Of a DNA stretch of 34,795 nucleotides, positions 16,564 through 24,720 are shown piece by piece; the first letter of the stretch is position 1; every line of letters begins with the position of its first letter. Source of the stretch: Spirochaetaceae bacterium. Its GTDB lineage: Bacteria; Spirochaetota; Spirochaetia; Treponematales; Treponemataceae. Below the pieces are notes generated by a model. The model was not told where the DNA came from, made no database searches, and saw only the letters and a list, made by a program, of their open reading frames with translations. Position numbers and translations under genes: made by a program. Location: positions 1-34,795 of the forward strand of contig JAFZVC010000064.1 of NCBI GenBank assembly GCA_017618015.1. Direction: 5' to 3'.

Positions 16564-18081
16564 TCAGTCTTTCCGGCAGTCCTCAAGCCGCCGCAGCCGT
16601 TCCTCATCAAGCGTGATGCATATATTTTTTTCGTGCGTTGGTAAAACCGTTCCTTTGGGCGCGTTTTTCGCGCGACGCAAATACTTCACCTGTGTGTAAT
16701 ACAAGTCTGCGGTGCGAGCCTTCCGCGCCTTTGAGTAATATACGGCAAGGTTTCCGGCATCGAGCAGGATATCGAGCGGCACAGTTTTTCCAGGACGTGC
16801 CTTTATAAAGACGTAACCGCCCGGCCAGTCGCGCGCATGAAGCCACATATCAGCACCTTTTACGTGATAGCGCAAAAGCTCGTCGTTCTCGTCGGAGTCG
16901 CGCCCAGCAAGGATGTACCACCCGTTGACCTCGTAACTTATGCCGGGGTGTTTTTTTGCTATCTGCTGCTTGGGCTTCGTCTGCTGGCGGATCATCTGCT
17001 GCATACGGAGCGGATTCGGCTCTTTCTGCACAGCATCGTAGGCGTATTCAAGCGCGACAAGCTCTTTTTTCGCGCGGCTTATGTCGTGCTCAAGGTCATC
17101 AAGCCCGGAGAGCGCCTTTTTGTACTTTTCGTAATAAACTTCCGCATTTTTTTGGGTGTTTTTTTCCGGGTCAATGGGAATGCGGATCGTGTTTCCGGTG
17201 TCGTAGTCCGTGCACTCAAGGTACGGAACATCCGCGCGGATAAGGTGTCCGTAAGAAAGGATAAGGTCACCCTGATGTTTCCACTGCTCGGCGTGCAGGA
17301 ACGACGCGCGCTTGTCCTCAAGTTTTTTGAGAGCGGCTTCCATGCGGCTTTTTTTGGAGTTGTACAGCTTTTCTGCTTGTTCAAGAAGAGCCTCGCGGGA
17401 AAGCCGCTCAGCATGTTCGCCGTACCACTTGTCGATTTTCTCGCTGTAGGAAAGGCCATCGGCGTTATTCGCGGCAGGCGTGGTCGCGTTTGGCGCGACG
17501 TCAGCGGCACTTGCGTTTTGCGGGGGGGCGGCAGAACCGTCGCCCGCAAACTGTCCGGCATCCAGTTCGGCGAACGTGCGCACAGGAAAGCGCGCAAGCT
17601 CCTCCGCCGTTTTTTCGACGGGCTCCGGCGGCACGAAAACACCGCCAGAAACTTCGTTTTTCTTTGGGCGGCGGTAAAAAACATCAAGAACATTGAAGTT
17701 TTCGTTCGTCACGATAATGTTCGCCGCCGCGCTCCACAACCGGATGAACATATAAAAATGCTCGGCGGAGTTCGTCAAATCAAGCTTGATAACGCGCTCG
17801 TAGCCTATTTGTGCGCACGAGTTTATGCGGCAGCCTTTTATGCGCGACTTAAGGAACTCCATGAAGCGGAGAGGCTTGTCATTTTTCGGGATTTTGCGCC
17901 GCGTCGTGTGAATGCGGCATGCGCCTGGCGCAAGGCAGATAAGAACCGTCCGCGACACGCCATTTTTGTAGCAGTACAGCGCGATAGAGTCGTATCCGGG
18001 CTGTACAATCTGCTGTATAAAAGAGCCTTCTATATCAAGTTCCTCAAGAACTTTGTTAATTTCGTTACAGTTAAGAGACAT
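16564..18081 (-). CDS. NFACT family protein (RqcH/FbpA-like)
   Basis: The 505-residue protein matches the NFACT family, which in bacteria includes RqcH, the ribosome-quality-control factor that adds C-terminal alanine tails on stalled 50S subunits. The N-terminal NFACT-N domain (1 to about 180) includes GCRINSCAQIGYERVIKLDL. A low-complexity Ala/Pro/Asn linker follows at about 180-210. The middle is a coiled coil (about 225-350). The C-terminal NFACT-R domain is well preserved: HARDWPGGYVFIKAR and DAGNLAVYYSKAR. At the position where RqcH enzymes have the tRNA-contacting Asp-Arg pair, this protein has Glu95-Arg96. It begins one base after the stop codon of the upstream composite regulator, so the two are co-transcribed. 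A tRNA-Arg gene follows on the same strand. Confidence 0.88.
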   Translation of the reverse strand: MSLNCNEINKVLEELDIEGSFIQQIVQPGYDSIALYCYKNGVSRTVLICLAPGACRIHTTRRKIPKNDKPLRFMEFLKSRIKGCRINSCAQIGYERVIKLDLTNSAEHFYMFIRLWSAAANIIVTNENFNVLDVFYRRPKKNEVSGGVFVPPEPVEKTAEELARFPVRTFAELDAGQFAGDGSAAPPQNASAADVAPNATTPAANNADGLSYSEKIDKWYGEHAERLSREALLEQAEKLYNSKKSRMEAALKKLEDKRASFLHAEQWKHQGDLILSYGHLIRADVPYLECTDYDTGNTIRIPIDPEKNTQKNAEVYYEKYKKALSGLDDLEHDISRAKKELVALEYAYDAVQKEPNPLRMQQMIRQQTKPKQQIAKKHPGISYEVNGWYILAGRDSDENDELLRYHVKGADMWLHARDWPGGYVFIKARPGKTVPLDILLDAGNLAVYYSKARKARTADLYYTQVKYLRRAKNAPKGTVLPTHEKNICITLDEERLRRLEDCRKD

Positions 18082-18082
18082 G

Positions 18083-19411
18083 TTAATCCGCTAAGAAATC
18101 CGGCAACGAAAGCTGGTGCTTCAGTTCGTTCAGCTCCGCCGTTACTGCGAGCGTCTTTTTCGTCTGTATCTGAAGGCGCTGCGCGAGCATCTTCGAAAGG
18201 AAAATGCCGTAGTGCGGATTCCGCCGGATAAGGTTCAGAAACGATGCCTTTGGAATACGGATAAGCTTGCCCTCTCCTACCGACATAATCGACGCGGAAC
18301 GGCGGTCGTTCATAAGGAACGCCATCTCACCGATGAACATATCGTTAGGCGTAAGCACGGAAACAAGCTTCTTGCCGGAATAAACGGCGAACCGTCCGCT
18401 CACGATAAAGTAAAGATCGTTCGAAGGCTCGTTCTCGCGGCAGACAATCTGCTTGTCCTTGTACTGAACAGATGAGAACGGAACCATGATGCCAGGCACG
18501 GTGTTCGCTGCGTCTTTAAGGTTCGTTATCTCGAAAGAAACTTCGTTTCCCTTTTCGTTGTATGTAAGGTTCTTAACGAGCGATTCCGTGAGCTTCATGC
18601 CGCGTCCGTGCATCTCCTCACCGAATTCCTTGTTAAGATGGCTCCGCCAGTCGAAACCGTTGCCCTCATCACGTATCACGAATTTGGACTTTGATTTTCC
18701 GATCATGTACGCTATGTAAATCTTGCGGGCCGCAATCTCTGGAATCTTGTTTTTCTCTTTTATAAGTTCAAGGATGTTTCCGCCGTTTTCCAGACACTCT
18801 GTTTTTTCCTCATAGGAAATAGCGCAGTTTCCGTGCTCAAGGGCGTTCGTCAAAAGCTCCATAAGAGCCGTCTGAAGCTCGTAACGCTCATCGGCGTTAA
18901 TTCTGTTCGTGCTGTACAAATACCCGGCAAGGAATGTCGTGTAGATGCGGAATTCCATCGGGTCGTTTCCGCAGATGAAAGAGCCGGTCTCTTTGCCGCC
19001 GAGCCTGTCCTGCATTCCACGGTTGAACAAAAAGTGCTGGTTGCGCCACAAAATGCGGAGCAAGCGCGAAAAATTCTCTGAAAAATTGTATACCGTCTGG
19101 ATAATAAGGATATTCGGGTCTTTCCGCTCCTCCAGCTCTTCCGCTATTGCAGGCGACGGCACGACGGCAATAACTCCACCGTTATGAAGCCACGGGTCAG
19201 CGTCTATCGTGGAGATTATGCGGTTGCAGTCCACAGATTCCGATGTAAAATCGAGAATCTTAATTTCCGGCAGCTCGTAGTCAATATAACCAAGGGCTTC
19301 TTCCGTATCGGTAAAAAACGCGGGGTCAAAATAAGCCTGATACTTAGTGCATACACGTTTTACAACATTAACAACCTTTTCATTTGTAGAAACAACAAGA
19401 ATTTTCTTCAT
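18083..19411 (-). CDS. Composite regulator: receiver-like, HATPase and cNMP-binding domains
   Basis: The 442-residue cytoplasmic protein has three parts. Residues 1-120 look like a response-regulator receiver fold (MKKILVVSTN, LDFTSES with Asp54 in the phosphoacceptor place), but the early acidic pair is missing. Residues about 175-295 are an HATPase of the anti-sigma/serine-kinase type: N box ELLTNALEHGN, G1 RDEGNGFDW, G2 HGRGMKLTESLVKNL. Residues about 312-415 are a cyclic-nucleotide-binding domain with a phosphate-binding cassette GEMAFLMNDRRSASI that retains an Arg. I know each family, but not this order. A role as a cNMP-tuned switch kinase or anti-sigma factor is inference. It begins with a leaderless-type promoter and is followed by the NFACT gene after one base. 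Confidence 0.8.
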   Translation of the reverse strand: MKKILVVSTNEKVVNVVKRVCTKYQAYFDPAFFTDTEEALGYIDYELPEIKILDFTSESVDCNRIISTIDADPWLHNGGVIAVVPSPAIAEELEERKDPNILIIQTVYNFSENFSRLLRILWRNQHFLFNRGMQDRLGGKETGSFICGNDPMEFRIYTTFLAGYLYSTNRINADERYELQTALMELLTNALEHGNCAISYEEKTECLENGGNILELIKEKNKIPEIAARKIYIAYMIGKSKSKFVIRDEGNGFDWRSHLNKEFGEEMHGRGMKLTESLVKNLTYNEKGNEVSFEITNLKDAANTVPGIMVPFSSVQYKDKQIVCRENEPSNDLYFIVSGRFAVYSGKKLVSVLTPNDMFIGEMAFLMNDRRSASIMSVGEGKLIRIPKASFLNLIRRNPHYGIFLSKMLAQRLQIQTKKTLAVTAELNELKHQLSLPDFLAD

Positions 19412-19417
19412 ACAGTA

Positions 19418-19446
19418 ATTCTAGCACCAGTATTGAGATTTATCAA
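19418..19446 (-). promoter_or_regulatory. Promoter of the composite regulator (leaderless arrangement)
   Basis: On the minus strand TTGATA (19441-19446), a 17-base spacer and TAGAAT (19418-19423) end six bases before the ATG at 19411. No Shine-Dalgarno site is present. Confidence 0.65.
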
Positions 19447-19489
19447 ATTTTTATGTCGTTTTAGTTTTATTCTCGCAACAGATTCCCCC

Positions 19490-19518
19490 TTGATTTTACC
19501 CTTTTTTTTCCGCATAAT
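19490..19518 (+). promoter_or_regulatory. Promoter of the 509-residue unknown gene (leaderless arrangement)
   Basis: TTGATT (19490-19495), a 17-base spacer and CATAAT (19513-19518) end six bases before the ATG at 19525. An AGGAG lies one base before the ATG, too close to serve as a normal ribosome site. It is divergent from the promoter at 19418-19446. Confidence 0.55.
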
Positions 19519-19524
19519 AGGAGT

Positions 19525-21054
19525 ATGTCCAGTGAGAATTTTTTTCAGCGTCTGTTCGAAGCAATGTTCAAAGGTTCAGACCCTGAAGTAATTAAACGGA
19601 AGCACCTTAAAGCAATCGCAAAAGAGCTCAGCAAAGGTAAATTTAAGTTTATAAAAGGTTCTTCCGCAGAAGTTCAGCCTGCATTCGCAAAAATGCTTTA
19701 TGACTTTTACAAGGCAACTGCCCCGGCACAGCTTATCTTTCAGAATACGAACAACCCGGCCCTGTACAAGCAGTGGGTAATAGAGCATTTCCTTACAAAA
19801 GAAGCAAAAGAGGCTGCCGAAAAACTCGATGAAGAAACAATTCAGAACCGTGCAAGGACAGAATCTCTTAAAGACGTAAAAGAAGCGGTAAACAAAGACT
19901 TCGCCATTTTATCATCCGCTTTTGACATGACACGCATTACAAATATTGATGAGACATACAGCAAACTTGTCAGTTTCATAGCATTTTGTAAGTTCGACTA
20001 TTTCTTCGTGCTTAAAAAATTCGACTCGTCTATCCGCGAGCATGATTTTACACTTCAGCCGCACTTTGAGCCGATAAGAGGCGAATATGTCGCAGACGAT
20101 ATAAAGGATTTTATTGCAACTTCTTTTACGCTTCCGATTTCGCCTGCTGAATGGACAGAAATTTTTCAGATTCTTAAAGAGAAAAAAGATGTTTCTCCGA
20201 TTTCACAGAATGTATGGAACAAAATTCTTGCAAGACTCCGCGATTTGCGCTCTACAAACGTTCTTGACGGCATGATTCAGCTCATAACGGAAGATCCCGA
20301 TTATTCGTCAAAAGTCGTCATAAAAAGCGAGCATATCGCAGAAGCATACTTGGACAACATCCGTTCAGTTTCTTCAAAAACGATTCATAAACTGGCACAG
20401 AGCCAGCAGAATTCTAAGACGGATGACCTTCTTAAGCAGATATTCGGAACGACATCTATTGCTAACCTTAAGTATTACACAGCCACCGGCGGAACTGAAT
20501 TCGAAAAGAAAAAACTTGGGGGATACACTTACGCGAATCCGCTCAACTACCTAAAGGCGTACCTTATCGACTGCGTAAAAAAAGATTTGCGCGTTTTCTG
20601 CGACCTTGTGCTTGTCAGAGGCAAGTGGGTTAACGCACAGCTTTCCGCCGCGATGTCCGATGCATACCATAAACTTTTGGAAGCTTCCGACTCAATAACA
20701 GCTTTTGACTCATCAATCTCAGAGAGCGGCGAATACGGAGCGAAGTTCAAGAACTATATGCTGCGCGTGGACAGAGATAATGAAGCCCGCAACATCATCC
20801 AGTCAATTTTGAACGACCTTAACGGAAAAGCCCGCATGATAATCGGAACTGCTTGCCAGTATCTTATTACAATTGGCAAGAATATTAAGAATCTTCTTGA
20901 AGATTATGAAAAGCCACGTCCTGAGCTTCTTATAAACTGGAAAGAACTTGAACACTTCGCCGACACACCGATAGTCGAGCAGGGAAAAAACATATACAAG
21001 CAGATTTATTTGTTCGTGCAGCTTATGCAATTATATATGCAAAAACAGCAGTGA
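19525..21054 (+). CDS. Large protein of unknown function (possibly DUF5312)
   Basis: The 509-residue product has no signal peptide and no membrane span. It is mostly predicted helix with many Lys/Glu pairs. It starts with MSSENFFQRLFEAMFKGSDP and ends with a Gln/Met-rich helix (LFVQLMQLYMQKQQ). I recognise no catalytic motif, nucleotide-binding loop or metal site. It resembles a spirochaete-specific family of helical cytoplasmic proteins that I recall as DUF5312, but this is a weak memory-based match. The codon pattern matches the neighbours, so it looks like a native gene. It is transcribed divergently from the composite regulator with only 113 bases between start codons, which may mean shared control. 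Confidence 0.7.
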   Translation: MSSENFFQRLFEAMFKGSDPEVIKRKHLKAIAKELSKGKFKFIKGSSAEVQPAFAKMLYDFYKATAPAQLIFQNTNNPALYKQWVIEHFLTKEAKEAAEKLDEETIQNRARTESLKDVKEAVNKDFAILSSAFDMTRITNIDETYSKLVSFIAFCKFDYFFVLKKFDSSIREHDFTLQPHFEPIRGEYVADDIKDFIATSFTLPISPAEWTEIFQILKEKKDVSPISQNVWNKILARLRDLRSTNVLDGMIQLITEDPDYSSKVVIKSEHIAEAYLDNIRSVSSKTIHKLAQSQQNSKTDDLLKQIFGTTSIANLKYYTATGGTEFEKKKLGGYTYANPLNYLKAYLIDCVKKDLRVFCDLVLVRGKWVNAQLSAAMSDAYHKLLEASDSITAFDSSISESGEYGAKFKNYMLRVDRDNEARNIIQSILNDLNGKARMIIGTACQYLITIGKNIKNLLEDYEKPRPELLINWKELEHFADTPIVEQGKNIYKQIYLFVQLMQLYMQKQQ

Positions 21055-21072
21055 TGCGTGTTTTATATATTG

Positions 21073-21092
21073 TGTACAGTGTACAATGTACA
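21073..21092. repeat. Three tandem TGTACA palindromes spaced seven bases apart
   Basis: TGTACA occurs at 21073-21078, 21080-21085 and 21087-21092, giving the heptad pattern TGTACAG TGTACAA TGTACAT. Each hexamer is its own reverse complement. The third overlaps a candidate -10 box CATAAT (21091-21096), with TTGTGT at 21070-21075 as a poor -35. It looks like an operator or a short tandem repeat in the promoter of the outer-membrane protein gene. Confidence 0.6.
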
Positions 21093-21147
21093 TAATACAC
21101 ACACTATTCGGTTGTTTTGCCGGATTTAAACATCAAGGAGGATGTTG

Positions 21148-21912
21148 ATGAAAAAACTTATTGCAAGCTTACTGATTCTTGTTATTGGAATTGGGGCAGT
21201 GGCAGCTTTCCAAATGGAAGCTTATGGTGGAGTTGGTGCAGAATTCTATTATGCAGAAGGATTCCAGAACACCCGTATTTCAGATTACAGAATATACGGA
21301 ACAAGCGAAGGAAGTCTTCTTCTTAATCTCGCAGACATGAATAAGTCAGGTGTCCTTATCACAGTGCAGGGCGGAGTAAGATACGAGACAATTCCTAATC
21401 TTTATGCGCTCGGCGAAGTTTGTCTTGGTTTTATATCAATGGACACTTATGCGCTTCAGTTTGAAATGGGTGGTTTGTTCATGTTCCCAATGAGCCTTTT
21501 CGTTCCTAACCTTCATGTCGGTGTAGGTGCAAAAGTTGGTGCCTTTGATTTTACAAAAGCTCTTGGTAGAGCTGAGATTCTTCCCGGAACAACACCACCT
21601 GTAATTCTTGAAGCAGGTACAATTAGTAATGGAGATTCAATTGAATTCTCCACTCTTGGGTTGAGCATAACTCCTTTCGTTGATTTTACGTTCGATTTGG
21701 GCAGTTTCCTTGCAATCGGTGTGGATATCGGTTTCCAGTGGGCAATTTCGTTCAAAAGTGCATTATACGCAAACAAGAGCATAGAAGTTAGTACTGACAG
21801 TCAGGACTTCTATATGCCTAATTCTTCTTATCCACCAACACGTATGAGCATGTCCCCTGTTGTTTCTCTTACAGGTTTCAAGGCTAACGCTCACGTAACA
21901 TACAGGTGGTAA
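21148..21912 (+). CDS. Small outer-membrane beta-barrel-type protein
   Basis: The 254-residue protein begins with an export signal (MKKLIASLLILVIGIGAVAAF), probably cleaved after the Ala-Ala. There is no lipobox cysteine. The mature part alternates hydrophobic and polar residues in short strands with many Gly and aromatic residues (MEAYGGVGAEFYYAEGF, LHVGVGAKVGAFDF, FLAIGVDIGFQWAIS) and ends in an aromatic residue (HVTYRW), as outer-membrane barrels do. No family name can be given. An in-frame ATG two codons earlier (21142) is rejected because it directly abuts AAGGAGG (21135-21141); the ATG at 21148 has the proper six-base spacing. The promoter region carries the TGTACA heptads. Confidence 0.75.
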   Translation: MKKLIASLLILVIGIGAVAAFQMEAYGGVGAEFYYAEGFQNTRISDYRIYGTSEGSLLLNLADMNKSGVLITVQGGVRYETIPNLYALGEVCLGFISMDTYALQFEMGGLFMFPMSLFVPNLHVGVGAKVGAFDFTKALGRAEILPGTTPPVILEAGTISNGDSIEFSTLGLSITPFVDFTFDLGSFLAIGVDIGFQWAISFKSALYANKSIEVSTDSQDFYMPNSSYPPTRMSMSPVVSLTGFKANAHVTYRW

Positions 21913-21942
21913 CCTTAAAAACGGCATTCGTAAGAGCCGTAT

Positions 21943-21980
21943 AAAAAAAAGCCGGACTTCATCAGAAGCCCGGTTTTTTT
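21943..21980. terminator. Bidirectional intrinsic terminator after the outer-membrane protein gene
   Basis: GCCGG-A-CTTC pairs with GAAG-C-CCGG around a four-base loop. Eight A precede and seven T follow, so it can act on both strands. Confidence 0.8.
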
Positions 21981-22010
21981 ATTCCTCGTGAAGCGGGTTA
22001 AAAATCACAC

Positions 22011-22047
22011 AAAAAAAGCACCGGGTTTCAATAGAAGCCCAGTGCTT
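22011..22047 (-). terminator. Intrinsic terminator of metQ
   Basis: On the minus strand AAAGCAC pairs with GTGCTTT and an inner GGGCTTC pairs with GAAACCC around ATTG. Seven T follow. It lies 26 bases after the metQ stop codon. Confidence 0.75.
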
Positions 22048-22072
22048 TCTGTACGTTAACAAGTTCGTTCTG

Positions 22073-22873
22073 TTAGAATACCAGAACAACCTCGCCGTTA
22101 GGATATGTCTTGTTTACGTAATCCTTGATCTCATCGCTCTTAAGTGCGTTTACAAGAGCCTTGATGCGTGGATCGTTCTCGTTACCTGCTTTAACAGTAA
22201 CGATATTTACATATGGAGAATCAGCACCCTCTACAATAAGACCGTCTTTTGTAGCGCTGAGTCCAGCAGGAATAGCGTAGTTTCCGTTGATGACTGCAGC
22301 ATCTACATCTTCAAGAACGCGAGGAAGAGAAGCTGCTTCAACTTCGTTGAACTTAAGGTTCTTTTTGTTTTCTACGATATCAAGCGGAGTAGCTGTAATT
22401 CCAGCTGCTGCATCAAGCTTTATAAGACCTGCGCTCTGAAGAAGAAGCAATGCGCGTCCTTCGTTTGTCGGGTCGTTCGGAATAGCGATTGAAGCACCGT
22501 CTGCAAGCTCGCTCAAAGAAGAAACTTTCTTTGAATAAAGCGCGATAGGCTCAATGTGGACGCCGCCAGCGTTTACAAGGTGGTATCCATGCTCTTCGTT
22601 CTGTGCATCCATGTAAGGAATGTGCTGGAAGAAGTTTGCGTCAATCTGACCATCCTCAAGAGCACGGTTCGGAGTAACGTAATCTGTGAACTCAACAACT
22701 TCGAGCGTATATCCAGCCTTTGCCATGTCATCTACGATAAGGTTAAGCATTGAAGCGTGTGGCTCCGGTGTAGCACCAACCTTAAGAACTTTTGAATTGT
22801 CCTTTTTACCACCGGCAAAAAGGAGAGCACCTGCGAGAACCAATACTGCGATAACAGCTAATGTCTTTCTCAT
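22073..22873 (-). CDS. metQ: Methionine ABC transporter substrate-binding protein
   Basis: The 266-residue protein is the NlpA/MetQ-type binding protein that delivers methionine to MetNI. Typical segments are KVGATPEPHASMLNLI, FTDYVTPNRALEDGQIDANFFQH, AIPNDPTNEGRALLLL and AAVINGNYAIPAGL. The signal peptide (MRKTLAVIAVLVLAGALLFAGGKK) contains no cysteine, nor is there one elsewhere in the protein. It is therefore not a lipoprotein, unlike most MetQ proteins, and is probably cleaved and free in the periplasm. AGGAGG lies eight bases before the ATG. It is last in the metN-metI-metQ set but also has its own strong promoter 75 bases upstream, so it can be made in excess over the membrane parts. 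Confidence 0.95.
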   Translation of the reverse strand: MRKTLAVIAVLVLAGALLFAGGKKDNSKVLKVGATPEPHASMLNLIVDDMAKAGYTLEVVEFTDYVTPNRALEDGQIDANFFQHIPYMDAQNEEHGYHLVNAGGVHIEPIALYSKKVSSLSELADGASIAIPNDPTNEGRALLLLQSAGLIKLDAAAGITATPLDIVENKKNLKFNEVEAASLPRVLEDVDAAVINGNYAIPAGLSATKDGLIVEGADSPYVNIVTVKAGNENDPRIKALVNALKSDEIKDYVNKTYPNGEVVLVF

Positions 22874-22948
22874 TTTCTTTCCTCCTGATTATATGAGCGC
22901 GACCATTCGAATTGTGTCAGCGCACCAAATATCATTATTATCAGCAAC

Positions 22949-22978
22949 GTTATACAATCTTTTTACCTACCATGTCAA
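22949..22978 (-). promoter_or_regulatory. Internal promoter of metQ with an inverted repeat over its -35 box
   Basis: On the minus strand a perfect TTGACA (22973-22978), an 18-base spacer and TATAAC (22949-22954) lie in the 159-base gap between metI and metQ. ACCTA (22965-22969) and TAGGT (22979-22983) form an inverted repeat with a nine-base centre over the -35 box, a possible operator. Confidence 0.65.
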
Positions 22979-23032
22979 TAGGTAATTGTTTATATTCTAC
23001 TTTTTTCGCGCACAAACGCCAAACCACGCGAC

Positions 23033-23695
23033 CTACCGTTTTGCAAGAAGATGCGAGCTCAGCTTTGTTCCGATAATCTGAATCACTTCAACAAGCACAA
23101 GTATTACGATTACGGAAACAACCATTATATCCGTACGGAAACGCTGGTAACCGTAACGGATCGCGAGGTCGCCGAGTCCGCCGCCGCCGATTGCGCCAGC
23201 CATTGCCGAATACCCGATAAGGTTAATAATCGTAAGCGTTATGCCCGCGACAAGAGACGGCATAGACTCCGGCAGAAGAACCTTCATTATTATCTGGAAG
23301 TTCGTTGAGCCCATCGCGCGTGCCGCCTGGACAACGCCAGGATCAACTTCTTTAAGAGCAGACTCGATAACGCGGGCAACGAACGGAGCGGCGGCTATTG
23401 AAAGCGGAACAATCGTCGCTGTCGTTCCGATACTCGTTCCGACAATTATACGAGCGAGCGGGAAAAGAAGTATCATCAATATTATAAACGGAAATGAGCG
23501 CAAAACGTTAACAATGCGCGTAAGAATCTGGTTCAAAATCGGTTTTGGCATAATTCCAGAGACAGGATCGGTCACGCAGAGCAAAATACCAAGCGGAAGT
23601 CCCAGAATAAGCGAAAAAACCGTCGAGAAGAAAACCATTGAAAGCGTCTGGAGCGTTGCCGTTCCTACAAGACTTACAATCTGCTCTACGTTCAT
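23033..23695 (-). CDS. metI: Methionine ABC transporter permease
   Basis: The 220-residue inner-membrane permease carries the D-/L-methionine channel. It has about five membrane spans and the ABC-permease coupling motif EVDPGVVQAARAMGSTNFQIIMKVLLPES, of which EAA-like residues are visible at AARAMG. The usual MetI segments LPLGILL and AMAGAIGGGGLGDLAIRYGYQRF are present. I chose ATG at 23695, which lies one base after the metN stop codon and has GGGGAGG nine bases upstream. The longer reading to 23737 lies inside metN. Confidence 0.94.
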   Translation of the reverse strand: MNVEQIVSLVGTATLQTLSMVFFSTVFSLILGLPLGILLCVTDPVSGIMPKPILNQILTRIVNVLRSFPFIILMILLFPLARIIVGTSIGTTATIVPLSIAAAPFVARVIESALKEVDPGVVQAARAMGSTNFQIIMKVLLPESMPSLVAGITLTIINLIGYSAMAGAIGGGGLGDLAIRYGYQRFRTDIMVVSVIVILVLVEVIQIIGTKLSSHLLAKR

Positions 23696-23696
23696 A

Positions 23697-24713
23697 TCAG
23701 TTTGCCTCCCCTTTTGAAAGCTTTTCCACAATAACACCCTGTTCTTTCAAATAAGCGATGGCTGCCTCTACTTCTTTTTCATCGCCCGAAATATCGGTCA
23801 AAAGCGTTCCAATCTCGTTTTCTGGCAGCTTCTGTATTCCGCCTGCCCTGATATTAAACTCAACGTCAAACTTTCGTGAAAGCCTTGAAAGGACTGGCTC
23901 ACCTGTCTTTGAGCCAACGAACCGAAGGGCGTACTCGCCACCGTCGTTCGACCAGCGCACAAGCTCGTCATCTTTTGTGTCCTGTGAAGAAATATGTGAA
24001 AGGAAGTCTTTTGTGACGGCTGTTTTTGGGTGCGCGAAAAGCTCCTCTACACTACCCTGCTCAACGACGCTGCCGCCGTCAAGAACCGCAACCTGCTCGC
24101 AAGCATCGCGCACAACTTCCATCTGATGCGTAATCATAACAACGGTAAGGTTCATCTTTTTCTGGATGTCGCGGATAAGCTGCAAAATGGAGTGTGTCGT
24201 CTGCGGGTCAAGTGCGCTTGTCGCCTCGTCACAAAAAAGGATATCCGGCTTTGTCGCAAGAGCGCGCGCAATTGCGATGCGCTGTTTCTGACCGCCCGAA
24301 AGCGTGCTTACAGGAGCGTCACCACGGTCGGCAAGTCCTACAAGCTCCAAAAGCTCTGAAACGCGGCGTTTAATCTCGTCTTTCGGGGTTCCGCATATTT
24401 CAAGCGGATAAGCGACATTGCGCGCTGCCGTGCGGGAGCTGAAAAGGTTGAAGTTTTGGAAAATCATTCCGATTCTGCGGCGGCGCTGGATAAGAGCGTT
24501 TTTTTCGAGCGTATCAACGCGCTCGTCGTCGTAGTAAACTTCGCCAGAATCGGGTTTTTCGAGCAAGCTGATAAGCCGCACCAAAGAAGACTTTCCCGCG
24601 CCGCTCTTGCCGATTATTCCGAAAATAATGTTTGACGGTATTGTTAAACTGACGTTCTGAACTGCATGGACATTGCCATAAGTTCGGCAAAGAGAATTAA
24701 GTTTTATTTGCAT
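23697..24713 (-). CDS. metN: Methionine ABC transporter ATP-binding protein
   Basis: The 338-residue ATPase powers methionine import. It shows Walker A GKSGAGKSS, the Q loop FQNFNLFSS, the signature LSGGQKQRIAIARAL, Walker B ILFCDEATSALDP and the switch His in MITHQMEV. A C-terminal NIL domain (about 260-338) binds methionine in homologues and shuts the transporter when internal methionine is high. The ATG at 24713 has AGGGA six bases upstream. The reading further upstream to 24830 overlaps the DUF1622 gene and is rejected. I see no SAM riboswitch before the operon. Confidence 0.95.
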   Translation of the reverse strand: MQIKLNSLCRTYGNVHAVQNVSLTIPSNIIFGIIGKSGAGKSSLVRLISLLEKPDSGEVYYDDERVDTLEKNALIQRRRRIGMIFQNFNLFSSRTAARNVAYPLEICGTPKDEIKRRVSELLELVGLADRGDAPVSTLSGGQKQRIAIARALATKPDILFCDEATSALDPQTTHSILQLIRDIQKKMNLTVVMITHQMEVVRDACEQVAVLDGGSVVEQGSVEELFAHPKTAVTKDFLSHISSQDTKDDELVRWSNDGGEYALRFVGSKTGEPVLSRLSRKFDVEFNIRAGGIQKLPENEIGTLLTDISGDEKEVEAAIAYLKEQGVIVEKLSKGEAN

Positions 24714-24720
24714 AATATCC

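Noticed and set aside
16837..18231. 464-residue plus-strand open frame
   Set aside because: It is antisense to the NFACT gene, which has clear domain motifs; the product is Arg/Val-rich and lacks any recognisable domain.
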